Assembly: GCF_000986865.1 (NCBI RefSeq)
Contig: NZ_LAVS01000023.1
Coordinates: forward strand, 1 to 42,527
Source: Rheinheimera mesophila
GTDB taxonomy: Bacteria; Pseudomonadota; Gammaproteobacteria; Enterobacterales; Alteromonadaceae
Length of the DNA stretch: 42,527 nt
Direction of reading: 5' to 3'
Shown piece after piece: positions 9,001 to 18,030 of the stretch. How positions within the stretch are numbered: position 1 is the first letter of the stretch; every line of letters starts with the position of its first letter. The notes under the pieces were generated by a model. That model did not search any database, was not told the origin of the DNA, and worked only from the letters and a program-made list of their open reading frames with translations. The position numbers and the translations under genes were made by a program.

Positions 9001-10620
9001 TCAAGACTCTGCCCCCGGCAAGTCGATATAAAAATTGCTACCAACACCTGCGGTGCTGTCAAAAGTTAAAGTACCACCGTGTTTTTCTACAATAGATTTG
9101 CTGATACTTAAGCCTAAACCTGTGCCGCCAACATTTCGTACATCTGAGGTGTCCGACTGACTAAAAGGCCTGAAGATCAAGGTTTTAAAGGCTTCGTCTA
9201 TACCAGGCCCCTGGTCGCTGATGGTGATTCGGACCCGTTGGCCCTGTTGCTGCACCTGTAACTGAACTACAGAGTCAGCAAAAGAAAATTTAGCCGCATT
9301 GGATAACAAATTGGCTAAGACCTGCATCAAACGGTTGCTGTCCGCCCATACCCACAGCTCCTCAGCCACAGGCCCTAAGACGATGCTTACTTTATGCTGT
9401 TGGGCATAAGAGGCCATTTGGTCAACGGCATTATGCAGCAAGGGCGCCAGTTGTACTTTACTAAACTGAAAACTCATCTGGCCGGCTTCAATCTTTTGTA
9501 TATCCAGAATGTCGTTGATCAACCGGATCAACCGCTGACTGTTTTGTTCGGCCAGTTCCAGCATAGCGCGTATTTTAGGCGTGGGTTCTCCCAGTGCATC
9601 CCCTAAAATTAACCTCAAAGCGCCGTGAATAGAGGTTAAAGGTGTGCGCAGTTCGTGACTGACAGTAGAAACAAAACGGTTTTTCAGCAAATCAAGTTGC
9701 TTACGGGCGCTGATATCTTCATACACTGCAATACCGAAGGTGAGTTCACCATGTTCGTTGTAGCCAGGTCGGCCCCAGGCCTGCATCTGGCGGCGAATGC
9801 CATCCCGCTCAATTTCTATATCCTCTGCCTGGCAAGTTTCCCCTGCCAACGCCTTGGTTGCAGGCATCTGTTCTGCCGGGTAGATCTGGTCTGTACCTGC
9901 AACAAAAGCCAGAGGTTGCGCCGGAGCCGGGCCTAATAATTCTTCAGCCGCTTTGTTGTTGTAATAAGGCTTTTGATCTTTCCCCATTACAACCACACCC
10001 ATCGGCAAATCGTCTATCCACTGCCGGAACTGATGCTGAGTTGTAGCCTGTAAGGATTCGGTGTAGGTAATAAAAGTGCGGACCACCACAAAAAAGGCGA
10101 TAAAGTTTACGATCAGATACGTGGCCCAGGAGGCGGGATCGGCCATGTAACGGGTCACGCTGACCGGGATCTGCAGATAACCCAACATAAACCCCATCGC
10201 CGTGCCAATCAGACTGACCAAAGTAGCGAACGCCAGTGCCATGGCGACTTTGGCGTTATACAGCACATAACCCACCACACAACTTAATACCAGCCACCAA
10301 ACGCCGGGAGACGCAAAGCCAAAAGTCAAAGCCCCCGGCAAACCGATCAGCCAGAATACCAGGATCAGCAATACTCCTTTCGGATGCAGCGGCATCTTAT
10401 GACAGACAAAAGCCCCTATGACTAAAGCCAGGCCGACCACCGCATGAACGGTATAAACTGGTAGCCAACCGGTATTGAAGGAGCGGACAACAGACAGAGG
10501 GACACCAATCAGCGCAATCAGGGCAAAGCTTCGCCATAACGAGTCGGTAAACTTGTGTCGGATAGCGCTGAGCTGACGTTGCAACTCGGTTGTGGAGGTG
10601 CTTTGGGACTGACTCAACAA
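9001..10620 (-). CDS. Membrane-bound PAS sensor histidine kinase (orphan)
   Basis: 539 residues. About six hydrophobic spans (residues 30-185) are followed by a PAS domain (about 195-305), a HisKA dimerisation domain with SHELRTPLTSIHG (phospho-acceptor His322), and a HATPase domain with N-box NRLMQVLANLLSNAAKF, G1 box DQGPGID and G2 box GGTGLGLSISKSIVEKHGG. There is no receiver domain, and no response regulator gene is adjacent, so it is an orphan kinase whose partner is elsewhere. The start appears to be TTG at 10620: GGAG lies 8 bases upstream, and the first in-frame ATG falls within the membrane region around residue 76. The sensed signal is unknown. Confidence 0.88.
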   Translation of the reverse strand: MLSQSQSTSTTELQRQLSAIRHKFTDSLWRSFALIALIGVPLSVVRSFNTGWLPVYTVHAVVGLALVIGAFVCHKMPLHPKGVLLILVFWLIGLPGALTFGFASPGVWWLVLSCVVGYVLYNAKVAMALAFATLVSLIGTAMGFMLGYLQIPVSVTRYMADPASWATYLIVNFIAFFVVVRTFITYTESLQATTQHQFRQWIDDLPMGVVVMGKDQKPYYNNKAAEELLGPAPAQPLAFVAGTDQIYPAEQMPATKALAGETCQAEDIEIERDGIRRQMQAWGRPGYNEHGELTFGIAVYEDISARKQLDLLKNRFVSTVSHELRTPLTSIHGALRLILGDALGEPTPKIRAMLELAEQNSQRLIRLINDILDIQKIEAGQMSFQFSKVQLAPLLHNAVDQMASYAQQHKVSIVLGPVAEELWVWADSNRLMQVLANLLSNAAKFSFADSVVQLQVQQQGQRVRITISDQGPGIDEAFKTLIFRPFSQSDTSDVRNVGGTGLGLSISKSIVEKHGGTLTFDSTAGVGSNFYIDLPGAES

Positions 10621-10828
10621 TCAGATACTCCGCATAGTGCATCAGTTCACTCTAAACCAGTGACACAACAAGGTGCAATCTATCCGTGAACCTGAGACTA
10701 AAATAAGGCGTAAAGATTAAAAATAAATAACCGGACTTAGGTTGCAACTGGAGAGGAATTCAGGCTACAACTAGAAAGTGCCTGTTTTCACAGCCGTAGT
10801 GTTGAACCAGAGCCACCAAGGAGTTTGC

Positions 10829-11374
10829 ATGCACTATTTTTGTTTGAGTCTGCTGTTATGCTTCAGCGCTGTCAGTCTGGCGGCTGTAGACCAAGCCGAT
10901 CAATTTATTATCGATGGTGTGCCTCATGACGTGGACAGCAGTCCACTGGAAAAACTTTATGCGGCTGATGAAATACGCCTGAAGCTGCCACAACCATCGC
11001 ACTGTAAGGCCGGGCAGAAGGGCTATCAGGGCATCTGGGAATTAAAAGGGCAGCAGCTTTTTCTCAACACCTTACAACAACCTGACTGCAACAACTCTGC
11101 AGCCAGGGTCGATCCACAGTTGCTGTTCAGTGAAAAACAGTATCCGCTGAAAGCGCAATGGTTTACCGGCGCTATCAAAGTGCCGCTGACCGATAAAGAT
11201 TACAAACATTGCCTGACCGATGAAGGCTCAGATGAAACCATTGGCTATTCCTATCTGGCCATGGTGTACGAGTTTATCGCTGGTAAGCTGGTGAAGCAGT
11301 CTGAGCAGATTGTCACAGAAAACTGGCAAAGACCACGCAATAACTGCGCTGACGTGCCGACCGCCAGAGTCTAG
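10829..11374 (+). CDS. Hypothetical secreted protein
   Basis: 181 residues with a clear signal peptide (MHYFCLSLLLCFSAVSLAA). I set the start at the ATG at 10829 because AAGGAG sits 6 bases before it; an in-frame ATG 17 codons upstream has no such site. The mature part contains several cysteines (in HCKAG, PDCNNS, HCLTDE and NNCADV) that could form disulfides in the periplasm. No known domain is recognised. It lies between divergent and convergent neighbours and looks monocistronic. Confidence 0.7.
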   Translation: MHYFCLSLLLCFSAVSLAAVDQADQFIIDGVPHDVDSSPLEKLYAADEIRLKLPQPSHCKAGQKGYQGIWELKGQQLFLNTLQQPDCNNSAARVDPQLLFSEKQYPLKAQWFTGAIKVPLTDKDYKHCLTDEGSDETIGYSYLAMVYEFIAGKLVKQSEQIVTENWQRPRNNCADVPTARV

Positions 11375-11386
11375 GCTCTGCTGGTG

Positions 11387-11647
11387 TCAGAAACCAAACA
11401 TATCAGGGGTAGAACCTAAGTCAGCTTCGAGGTTTTGATCCGGTTTGCCGGCAAGCCGGGCGGCATCGCGCCGCGCTCTGCGCTGTTCCAATAGTTTCAG
11501 AATGCGCGAGCGCTCGGCCACAGGTTTGTTATGCCAGTTAAAGCGTTCATCACGCGAGCGCAAACAGCCAAGGCAATACCCTTTGCTATTGTTTTCGCAG
11601 ACCCCAATACAAGGATTGGGTAAGTCAAACAGCTCTAATTGATCCAT
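11387..11647 (-). CDS. DUF1289 (YdhL-type) small cysteine-rich protein
   Basis: 86 residues from the ATG at 11647. The core PNPCIGVCENNSKGYCLGC with Cys13, Cys17, Cys25 and Cys28 is the DUF1289 signature, a likely small metal-binding site; the partner protein and role are unknown. A basic stretch (LEQRRARRDAARLAG) follows. A GTG seven codons upstream (11668) keeps the frame, but the conserved part begins right after the ATG. The ribosome-binding site GGTGG is unusually close to that ATG, so the start is uncertain. Confidence 0.75.
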   Translation of the reverse strand: MDQLELFDLPNPCIGVCENNSKGYCLGCLRSRDERFNWHNKPVAERSRILKLLEQRRARRDAARLAGKPDQNLEADLGSTPDMFGF

Positions 11648-11753
11648 TCCACCAACACTGCACCACACTCTGGTTAAGATTCTGGCTTATTCTGCCTAAA
11701 ATTGCAGCTTTTGTAATTTTTTTACGAAAATCAGCAAAAAGCAAAAATAGTTG

Positions 11754-11782
11754 TTGACTAAAGATGGTTAGACGGCTATTTC
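11754..11782 (+). promoter_or_regulatory. Probable sigma-70 promoter of the ilv operon
   Basis: TTGACT (11754-11759) is a near-consensus -35 box. A 17-bp spacer leads to TATTTC (11777-11782), only a fair -10; TATAGG at 11783 is an alternative. It lies about 85 bp before the leader peptide start in an AT-rich stretch, which suits an attenuator-controlled operon. Confidence 0.5.
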
Positions 11783-11865
11783 TATAGGCACAAATTTTCG
11801 GCACCTAACGTAAAAACACCGCCGAAGTAAAAAGATAAACTTAACCAAAGAGTTAACATTAAAAA

Positions 11866-11952
11866 ATGCGTTTAGCTTCTATTCTGAACATTATTGTGGT
11901 CCTCGTAGTCGTGGTGATTAGTCACTGCGGGGGCTCGCGTTTGGAATTTTAA
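11866..11952 (+). CDS. ilvL: ilv operon leader peptide
   Basis: This 28-codon ORF is too short for ordinary gene callers. It encodes MRLASI followed by LNIIVVLVVVVI, then ends near SRLEF. Within residues 6-18 eleven of thirteen codons are Ile, Val or Leu, the three products of the pathway. As in the enterobacterial ilvGMEDA leader, slow translation over these codons when charged tRNAs are scarce would favour the antiterminator. Downstream come a pause hairpin, an antiterminator option and an intrinsic terminator in the correct order, then ilvG. The ribosome-binding site (AAAGAG, about 12 bases upstream) is weak. Confidence 0.9.
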   Translation: MRLASILNIIVVLVVVVISHCGGSRLEF

Positions 11953-11984
11953 GCAGCAAAAAAATTCTCAACAAAACCCCCGCA
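11898..11984 (+). promoter_or_regulatory. ilv attenuator: pause hairpin and antiterminator segments
   Basis: Segment 1, CCTCGTAGT (11901-11909), inside the Val/Leu codons, pairs with segment 2, ACTGCGGGG (11924-11932), giving the 1:2 pause hairpin (two G-U pairs, extendable to 11898-11935). Segment 2 can instead pair through TGCGGGGG (11926-11933) with CCCCCGCA (11977-11984), an 8-bp perfect helix. That helix takes away the 5' strand of the terminator. This is the classical 1:2 / 2:3 / 3:4 arrangement of attenuation, seen directly in the bases. Confidence 0.85.
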
Positions 11985-12011
11985 CCGAAAGGTCCGGGGG
12001 TTTTGTGTTTT
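11971..12011 (+). terminator. ilv attenuator terminator
   Basis: ACAAAACCCCCG (11971-11982) pairs perfectly with CGGGGGTTTTGT (11995-12006). Inside, ACC and GGT close a GAAA tetraloop. GTTTT follows. It is positioned 19 nt after the leader peptide stop and about 200 nt before ilvG. Confidence 0.9.
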
Positions 12012-12087
12012 AAGGTCCCCGGAAAGTTCGAAAAAGGTTTTGTTGGTAACCATATCAACAATAGAAAACAGATTGGCCAAAGTAATT

Positions 12088-12193
12088 GGTGTTGCAGCTA
12101 GGCGACAAGGAATTGAGACCCCAGGAGCATAGTGAACTATGTGACTGGGGCGAGAGTCCGCAGTCAACAACGCTGCAGCGCCAAGTACGAAGG
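12088..12193 (+). repeat. Structured dispersed element upstream of ilvG (full-length form)
   Basis: An outer 11-bp helix, GGTGTTGCAGC (12088-12098) with GCTGCAGCGCC (12172-12182), encloses a hairpin: CCCCAG (12119-12124) with CTGGGG (12145-12150), then a symmetric internal loop GAG/TGA able to form tandem G-A pairs, then CATAG (12128-12132) with CTATG (12137-12141) capped by TGAA. It ends in AAGTACGAAGG, 18 bases before the ilvG ATG. A shortened copy lies at 14214-14267 before ilvD. From memory, similar sequences recur in related genomes upstream of genes; I cannot name the family. Confidence 0.7.
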
Positions 12194-12211
12194 CCAAAAG
12201 AGGGGAAGGAC

Positions 12212-13870
12212 ATGAAAGGCGCAGAACTGGTGATCAAGCTGCTGGAACAACAGGGAGTCGAACACATCTTCGGCTACCCCGGCGGAGCTATTATGCCAAT
12301 CTACGACGCGCTGTATCAGAGCAAAGTCAAACACTACCTGTGTCGTCATGAGCAGGGTGGGGCTTTTTCTGCCATAGGTTATGCCCGCAGTTCAGGCAAA
12401 GTGGGCGTTTGTATGGCCACCTCTGGCCCTGGCGCGACTAACCTGATCACCTCCTTAGCCGATGCTTTATTAGATTCAGTGCCTTTAGTCGCCATCACAG
12501 GTCAGGTCTCCCAAGCCGTAATGGGCACAGATGCGTTTCAGGAAGTCGACGTGTTAGGTTTAAGCCTGGCTGTGACTAAACACAGCTTTATGGTGCGCGA
12601 TGTTACCGAACTGGAACACACCTTAAACGAAGCTTTTGCGCTGGCGATGTCAGGCCGTCCGGGCCCTGTGTTGGTCGATATTCCTAAAGACGTGCAACTG
12701 GCCGAAGTGCAGTTTAAACCCCGTTTAGTCGAAGATACCGCTGCATCCCAGCCGCAGTTTTTACCGGCCGCCGCTTTGGATCAGGCACGCTTATTAATCC
12801 AGAATGCGAAAAAGCCAATCGCCTACATAGGCGGCGGTGTGCATATGGCCGACGCGGTAAGCCAGTTGCAGGACTTTTTAGCCCAAAGCCAAATGCCGTC
12901 GGTTACCACCTTAAAAGCTATGGGCACAGTGCCAGCTTCAAACCCTTATTACCTGGGTATGCTGGGCATGCACGGCACTCAGGCTGCTAATTTAGCGGTG
13001 CAGCAATGTGATTTATTGATCTGTTTAGGCGCCCGTTTTGATGACAGGGTGACTGGCAAGCTGGCGGCTTTTGCGCCGGACGCCAAAGTGATCCATATCG
13101 ACATAGACCCAGCCGAGCTGCACAAATTACGCCGCGCCGAATGCGCCATGTTAGGCGATTTACGCCAGTTACTGCCAGCTATGTCAGTACCTACACACTG
13201 TGCCGACTGGTTACAACATTGTCTGGCGCTGAAGCAACAACACGGCTGGCGTTATGACCATCCGGGTGAGCGTATTTTTGCGCCTTTAATGCTGAAGCAA
13301 CTGAGTGAGCGGATGCCGGACAACGCTGTGGTGTGCTGCGATGTAGGTCAGCACCAAATGTGGGTGGCGCAGCATATGAGCTTTAGTCACCCGCGCAATC
13401 ATTTAAGCAGCGGTGGTTTAGGCACTATGGGCTTTGGTTTGCCCGCCGCCATAGGAGCACAACTGGCGCGGCCTAAAGATACAGTAGTGGCAGTCAGTGG
13501 TGACGGCTCTTTTATGATGAATGTGCAGGAACTGGGCACCATCAAGCGCTTTCGCCTGCCGGTGAAGATTGTGATTGTGGATAACCAGCGTTTAGGCATG
13601 GTGAAACAATGGCAGGAGCTGTTTTTTAACGAACGCTACAGCGAAACCGATTTGTCCGATAACCCGGATTTTGTTTCGTTAGCCGCTGCTTTTGCCATTC
13701 CTGGTCACAGCATCAGTCGCAAAGACGAAGTATTACCAGCGCTTGAAGCCATGTTCACCTGGCCAGGCCCTTACTTATTGCATGTACGAATCGACGAAAC
13801 CGATAATGTCTGGCCCTTAGTACCGCCAGGAGCAGCCAATCAGGATATGTTAACGGAGAAAGCACAATGA
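12212..13870 (+). CDS. ilvG: Acetolactate synthase II large (catalytic) subunit
   Basis: 552 residues. It condenses two pyruvates to acetolactate (valine/leucine), or pyruvate plus 2-oxobutyrate to acetohydroxybutyrate (isoleucine), using ThDP, Mg2+ and FAD. Visible features: the N-terminal ThDP domain [20 protein letters not shown] with the activating Glu47 in RHEQGGAF, the central FAD-associated domain, and the C-terminal ThDP-binding motif [15 protein letters not shown] chose the ATG at 12212 because GGGGAAGGA precedes it and the family N-terminus ([12 protein letters not shown]) starts there; the frame stays open 42 codons upstream through the leader element. The stop overlaps the ilvM start by four bases (ATGA). 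Transcription is controlled by the attenuator upstream. Confidence 0.96.
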   Translation: MKGAELVIKLLEQQGVEHIFGYPGGAIMPIYDALYQSKVKHYLCRHEQGGAFSAIGYARSSGKVGVCMATSGPGATNLITSLADALLDSVPLVAITGQVSQAVMGTDAFQEVDVLGLSLAVTKHSFMVRDVTELEHTLNEAFALAMSGRPGPVLVDIPKDVQLAEVQFKPRLVEDTAASQPQFLPAAALDQARLLIQNAKKPIAYIGGGVHMADAVSQLQDFLAQSQMPSVTTLKAMGTVPASNPYYLGMLGMHGTQAANLAVQQCDLLICLGARFDDRVTGKLAAFAPDAKVIHIDIDPAELHKLRRAECAMLGDLRQLLPAMSVPTHCADWLQHCLALKQQHGWRYDHPGERIFAPLMLKQLSERMPDNAVVCCDVGQHQMWVAQHMSFSHPRNHLSSGGLGTMGFGLPAAIGAQLARPKDTVVAVSGDGSFMMNVQELGTIKRFRLPVKIVIVDNQRLGMVKQWQELFFNERYSETDLSDNPDFVSLAAAFAIPGHSISRKDEVLPALEAMFTWPGPYLLHVRIDETDNVWPLVPPGAANQDMLTEKAQ

Positions 13871-14139
13871 GCAGCCATGTTTTAACCATCCAAACTAAAA
13901 ACCAACCTGTGGTATTAGAGCGGTTATTGCAGGTCACCCGTTACCGTGGCTTTGAAGTGGCCGGTATGGAAATGAAGCCTTTGGCTGATTTCAGCGGCTT
14001 ACTGGTGAAGTTGTCTATCGTCAGCGACAAACCGATCAGCCTGCTGACTAACCAACTGAACAAGTTATACGACATCGACTATCTGGATTGTGTGGAGTCT
14101 GAACAGACACAAGCCGAAGCGGGTTCAATGCGGGCTTAA
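13867..14139 (+). CDS. ilvM: Acetolactate synthase II small (regulatory) subunit
   Basis: 90 residues, a single ACT-type domain ([20 protein letters not shown], then [12 protein letters not shown]). This is the size of the short small subunit paired with IlvG, as opposed to the longer IlvH. It binds and stabilises the catalytic subunit; IlvM-type enzymes are usually little inhibited by valine. Its ATG overlaps the ilvG stop by 4 bp, so translation is coupled. The gene is followed by 157 bp holding a palindrome and a repeat element, where ilvE would be found in enterobacteria. Confidence 0.92.
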   Translation: MSSHVLTIQTKNQPVVLERLLQVTRYRGFEVAGMEMKPLADFSGLLVKLSIVSDKPISLLTNQLNKLYDIDYLDCVESEQTQAEAGSMRA

Positions 14140-14163
14140 GCCGCTAAACTTAAGACAAATTAA

Positions 14164-14184
14164 AAATGGGGTCAGACCCCATTT
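14164..14184. repeat. Palindrome in the ilvM-ilvD gap
   Basis: AAATGGGGT (14164-14172) and ACCCCATTT (14176-14184) form a 9-bp hairpin with a CAG loop, 24 bp after the ilvM stop. The GGGGTCAGACCCC core resembles REP-like extragenic palindromes. It could end or stabilise the ilvGM message. No T tail follows. Confidence 0.55.
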
Positions 14185-14213
14185 AACTAAACATAATTAA
14201 TTTACCCCGAAGT

Positions 14214-14267
14214 GAAGCCGCAGCCAGGCGAAAAAGCTCAACAACGCTGCGGTTCCAAGTACGAAGG
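14214..14267 (+). repeat. Structured dispersed element upstream of ilvD (internally deleted form)
   Basis: GAAGCCGCAGC (14214-14224) pairs with GCTGCGGTTCC (14246-14256), with one mismatch and one G-U. It is followed by AAGTACGAAGG, identical to the end of the ilvG-side element. AGGCGA and CTCAACAAC flank the inner gap just as AGGCGA and GTCAACAAC do in the longer copy, but the central hairpin is missing. Several base pairs of the outer helix differ between copies in a compensated way, which points to RNA structure. Confidence 0.7.
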
Positions 14268-14296
14268 GGAACTGAATAAATTGGAGCAACAAAACC

Positions 14297-16150
14297 ATGC
14301 CAAAGTTAAGATCCGCCACTACCACCGAAGGCCGCAATATGGCGGGAGCCCGTGCTTTATGGCGTGCCACAGGGGTAAAAGATACCGACTTTGGTAAACC
14401 TATTATTGCGGTTGTAAACTCCTTCACCCAGTTTGTGCCTGGCCATGTGCATTTACGCGATTTAGGCAAACTGGTGGCTGAAGCTATAGAAGAAGCAGGT
14501 GGTATTGCCAAAGAATTCAATACCATCGCCATAGATGACGGCATTGCCATGGGCCACGGCGGTATGTTGTACAGCCTGCCGTCACGCGAAATCATTGCTG
14601 ACTCGGTGGAATATATGGTCAACGGCCACTGCGCCGACGCTATGGTTTGTATTTCCAATTGCGACAAAATCACTCCAGGCATGTTAATGGCGGCTTTGCG
14701 CCTGAATATTCCGGCCATTTTTGTCTCTGGCGGCCCTATGGAAGCAGGTAAGACCAAGCTGTCGGACCAAATTATCAAGCTGGATTTAGTCGACGCTATG
14801 GTCTCCGCCGCTAACCCGAATGTCAGCGATGAAGACAGCGAAAAAATTGAACGCAGCGCCTGCCCAACCTGTGGTTCCTGCTCTGGTATGTTTACCGCTA
14901 ACTCGATGAACTGCTTAGTGGAAGCTTTAGGTTTGGGCCAACCGGGCAATGGCTCTATGCTGGCCACCCACAGCGATCGTAAAGCGCTGTTTATCAGTGC
15001 GGGCCAGCGCATTATGGACCTGACCAACCGCTGGTATAAACACAACGACGCCAGCGCTTTGCCACGTAATATCGCTAATAAAACCGCTTTTGAAAACGCC
15101 ATGATGCTGGACATCGCCATGGGTGGTTCCACCAACACAGTGCTGCATTTATTGGCCGCTGCTATAGAAGCCGAAGTGGATTTTGGCATGAGCGACATAG
15201 ACAGGTTATCGCGCATAGTGCCGCACTTATCCAAAGTGGCACCGAGCACACAAAAATACCATATGGAAGACGTACACCGCGCCGGTGGTGTGATTGCCAT
15301 TCTGGCCGAATTAAACCGCGCTGGTTTGTTAAACCCAAATACCCCTCATGTGGCGGGTACTTCTTTGGGTGACGTGTTAGAACGCTTTGACATTATGACC
15401 ACCAAAGATCAGCAGGTGTTAGACTTCTATCGCGCTGGCCCTGCCGGTATCCGCACCACTCAGGCTTTTTCGCAAAGCTGCCGTTACCCAACGCTGGACG
15501 ACGACCGGGTTGAGGGTTGTATCCGCAGTAAAGAACACGCTTATTCACAGGACGGCGGTTTGGCTGTGCTGTACGGCAACTTAGCGCCCAACGGCTGTAT
15601 TGTAAAAACCGCTGGTGTGGAAAAAGAAAACCTGGTGTTTAACGGCCGCGCCCGTATTTTTGAAAGTCAGGACAGTGCGGTAGATGCCATTCTGGCTGGC
15701 AAAATTGTCGCAGGCGACGTGGTGATTATCCGCTACGAAGGGCCAAAGGGTGGCCCAGGCATGCAGGAAATGTTGTATCCAACCAGTTACTTAAAGTCTA
15801 TGGGTTTAGGTAAAGCCTGCGCCTTAATCACAGATGGCCGTTTCTCTGGCGGTACTTCGGGTTTATCCATAGGCCATGTGTCACCAGAAGCGGCCAGCGG
15901 CGGCGCTATTGCCTTAGTAGAAGAAGGCGACGCTATTGCCATTGATATTCCAAACCGCAGCATCGCCATAGGTGTCAGCGATGCCGTATTAGCAGAGCGC
16001 CGCACTGCGATGGAAGCCAAAGGCAAATTAGCCTGGAAACCGGTAGACCGTGTGCGCTCCGTCAGCCCGGCGTTAAAAGCCTATGCCATGCTGGCAAGCA
16101 GTGCCGACAAAGGCGCAGTGCGTGACCTGAGTAAATTGGAAAGCTTATGA
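14297..16150 (+). CDS. ilvD: Dihydroxy-acid dehydratase
   Basis: 617 residues, essentially the E. coli length. It dehydrates 2,3-dihydroxy-isovalerate and 2,3-dihydroxy-3-methylvalerate to the 2-oxo acids, the third common step of the pathway. Iron-sulfur ligand cysteines are in SNCDKITPG and [18 protein letters not shown]. Other conserved blocks are [15 protein letters not shown] near the N-terminus and [21 protein letters not shown] near the C-terminus. GGAG lies 11 bases before the ATG. The last four bases overlap the ilvA start. A long antisense frame at 14197-15300 is only a shadow of this gene. Confidence 0.97.
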   Translation: MPKLRSATTTEGRNMAGARALWRATGVKDTDFGKPIIAVVNSFTQFVPGHVHLRDLGKLVAEAIEEAGGIAKEFNTIAIDDGIAMGHGGMLYSLPSREIIADSVEYMVNGHCADAMVCISNCDKITPGMLMAALRLNIPAIFVSGGPMEAGKTKLSDQIIKLDLVDAMVSAANPNVSDEDSEKIERSACPTCGSCSGMFTANSMNCLVEALGLGQPGNGSMLATHSDRKALFISAGQRIMDLTNRWYKHNDASALPRNIANKTAFENAMMLDIAMGGSTNTVLHLLAAAIEAEVDFGMSDIDRLSRIVPHLSKVAPSTQKYHMEDVHRAGGVIAILAELNRAGLLNPNTPHVAGTSLGDVLERFDIMTTKDQQVLDFYRAGPAGIRTTQAFSQSCRYPTLDDDRVEGCIRSKEHAYSQDGGLAVLYGNLAPNGCIVKTAGVEKENLVFNGRARIFESQDSAVDAILAGKIVAGDVVIIRYEGPKGGPGMQEMLYPTSYLKSMGLGKACALITDGRFSGGTSGLSIGHVSPEAASGGAIALVEEGDAIAIDIPNRSIAIGVSDAVLAERRTAMEAKGKLAWKPVDRVRSVSPALKAYAMLASSADKGAVRDLSKLESL

Positions 16151-17721
16151 GTGTGGTAGAGAAATCTTTTAAAACTGCAGCAGACTGGCAGCGCCCAACA
16201 CCAAACCCAGGTTTGATGCAGCAATATTTACGGGAAATTTTATTGTCGCCTGTATATCAGGCGGCGATAGAAACCCCGCTGCAGGCTATGCCAAAACTCG
16301 GCCAGCGTATTGGCCAGCATGTGCTGTTAAAACGTGAAGATATGCAGCCTGTGTATTCCTTTAAGCTGCGTGGAGCTTTCCATAAATTACATAAAGTGCG
16401 TGAGCAAAAGCCGGGTGGAGACGTTGTGTGTGCATCGGCTGGCAATCATGCCCAGGGTGTGGCTTTATCCGCCAGCAAATTAGGCCTGAACGCCACTATT
16501 GTGATGCCTATCACCACGCCGGAAATTAAAGTAGCAGCAGTCAAAGCCCTTGGCGGCAAAGTGCTGCTGCACGGCACCGCCTTTGACGAAGCCAATAAGT
16601 TTGCCATGGAGTTATCCCAGACTCAGGGCGCCACTTATATTCCACCTTTTGACGATGCCGACGTGATCGCAGGCCAGGGCACTGTCGCCAAAGAGCTATT
16701 GAGCCAACATAACAAACTGGATGCGGTATTTATTCCGGTCGGCGGCGGTGGCTTATTGGCTGGTATGGCGGTGTATATCAAAGCCGTAATGCCGGGTGTC
16801 AAAGTGATAGGCGTAGAGCCGGACGACGCCGCCTGCTTAAAAGCCGCAATGGATGCGGGCGAGCCTGTTACGTTAGACAGAGTAGGGCTATTTGCCGACG
16901 GTGTGGCGGTAAAACGTATAGGCAACGAGACCTTCAAACTGGCGCATTTATACTGCGACGATGTGATCACAGTCTCCAGCGACGAAATTTGTGCGGCGAT
17001 AAAAGACATCTTCGACGACTTAAGAGCAGTCGCAGAACCTGCAGGTGCTTTGGCTTTAGCTGGCCTGAAAAAGTATGCGGCAACTGCCGATCAGACACAG
17101 AATTTAAGCGCAGTACTGAGCGGCGCTAACCTAAACTTCGATACCTTACGTTATGTGTCGGAGCGCTGCGAACTGGGCGAGAAAAAAGAAGCGGTTTTTG
17201 CCGTGACTATTCCGGAAGAAAAAGGCAGCTTCCGCCGTTTCTGCCAAACCTTAGGCGGCCGTGCCATCACCGAATTTAACTACCGTTACGCCAGCGACAA
17301 CAAAGCCCATATTTTTGTTGGCATCAAACTACGGCACGGCGCAGAAGAACTGCAGCAGGTGAATCAAGCCTTATCGGCCGCAGGCTACGACTATCAGGAC
17401 TTATCCGACGACGAACTGGCCAAACTGCACGTCCGCCATATGGTCGGCGGCATGCCCCCGCGTTTAGTGCAAGAGCAGGTTTACCAATTCAACTTCCCGG
17501 AATACCCAGGCGCGTTAATGAACTTCCTCAATACTCTGGGCGAAAAATGGAATATCACCTTGTTTCATTACCGCAACCATGGTGCCGCTACGGGCGATGT
17601 ATTGGCTGGCTTTGAGATTGCTGATCATGCGGAAATTGCTGAGCATTTGGATACTTTGGGCTATGAGTATCGGCTTGTTACTAGTAATGGGGCTTATAGG
17701 GTGTTTTTGACGGCGGATTAG
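16147..17721 (+). CDS. ilvA: Threonine ammonia-lyase, biosynthetic (threonine deaminase)
   Basis: 524 residues. It makes 2-oxobutyrate from threonine, the committed step to isoleucine, using PLP. The PLP lysine is in YSFKLRGAF (Lys73), the substrate loop is ASAGNHAQG, and a glycine loop PVGGGGL binds the PLP phosphate. The C-terminal third (from about 330) holds two ACT-like regulatory modules ([17 protein letters not shown], then [16 protein letters not shown]), the expected site of isoleucine feedback inhibition. Its start overlaps the ilvD stop (ATGA). A terminator follows the stop. Confidence 0.96.
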   Translation: MSVVEKSFKTAADWQRPTPNPGLMQQYLREILLSPVYQAAIETPLQAMPKLGQRIGQHVLLKREDMQPVYSFKLRGAFHKLHKVREQKPGGDVVCASAGNHAQGVALSASKLGLNATIVMPITTPEIKVAAVKALGGKVLLHGTAFDEANKFAMELSQTQGATYIPPFDDADVIAGQGTVAKELLSQHNKLDAVFIPVGGGGLLAGMAVYIKAVMPGVKVIGVEPDDAACLKAAMDAGEPVTLDRVGLFADGVAVKRIGNETFKLAHLYCDDVITVSSDEICAAIKDIFDDLRAVAEPAGALALAGLKKYAATADQTQNLSAVLSGANLNFDTLRYVSERCELGEKKEAVFAVTIPEEKGSFRRFCQTLGGRAITEFNYRYASDNKAHIFVGIKLRHGAEELQQVNQALSAAGYDYQDLSDDELAKLHVRHMVGGMPPRLVQEQVYQFNFPEYPGALMNFLNTLGEKWNITLFHYRNHGAATGDVLAGFEIADHAEIAEHLDTLGYEYRLVTSNGAYRVFLTAD

Positions 17722-17736
17722 AGGCTGGAGCGGTAG

Positions 17737-17757
17737 GGGCGACCTTGGTGGTCGCCC
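17737..17757 (+). terminator. Terminator of the ilv operon
   Basis: GGGCGACC (17737-17744) pairs perfectly with GGTCGCCC (17750-17757) around TTGGT, followed by GTGTTTAATTT. It starts 16 bp after the ilvA stop. Confidence 0.7.
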
Positions 17758-17796
17758 GTGTTTAATTTCAAAGGTTACTAAGTTGATATTCCGCAC

Positions 17797-18030
17797 TTAC
17801 CCATTCGCAATATCCCACAGCATCTTCTGTATTTCTTTTGGCTCTGGAAACTTCTCAAAGCTCACGGTGCCGTCGCTGTTCAGCCAGTGTGCACTCTTCA
17901 GATAACATTCATAGACGACCTTGGTTTTGGTATCTCTGTAAGGATAAACACTGACGTTGGTGACGTATTGCATATCGCCTTTTTTCAGGAAGATAGACGC
18001 TGTTTTTTCAATCAGATCATGAAGATGATT
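17797..18030 (-). pseudogene. Short open frame, probable gene remnant
   Basis: Between the coiled-coil protein stop and the ilv terminator a minus-strand frame is open for 78 codons and reads like real protein (it contains LIEKTASIFLKKGDMQYV and later YECYLKSAHWL). It has no good start near its upstream stop; the first ATG (17973) leaves 58 residues. The upstream part overlaps the end of the coiled-coil gene in another frame. I read it as the 3' end of a gene that was cut when the island formed, or as a small gene starting at 17973. No family is recognised. Confidence 0.4.

Noticed and set aside
14197-15300. 367-codon minus-strand frame opposite ilvD
   Set aside because: Long antisense shadow produced by codon bias of ilvD; the product has no known fold and is rich in Ser, Ala and Pro.
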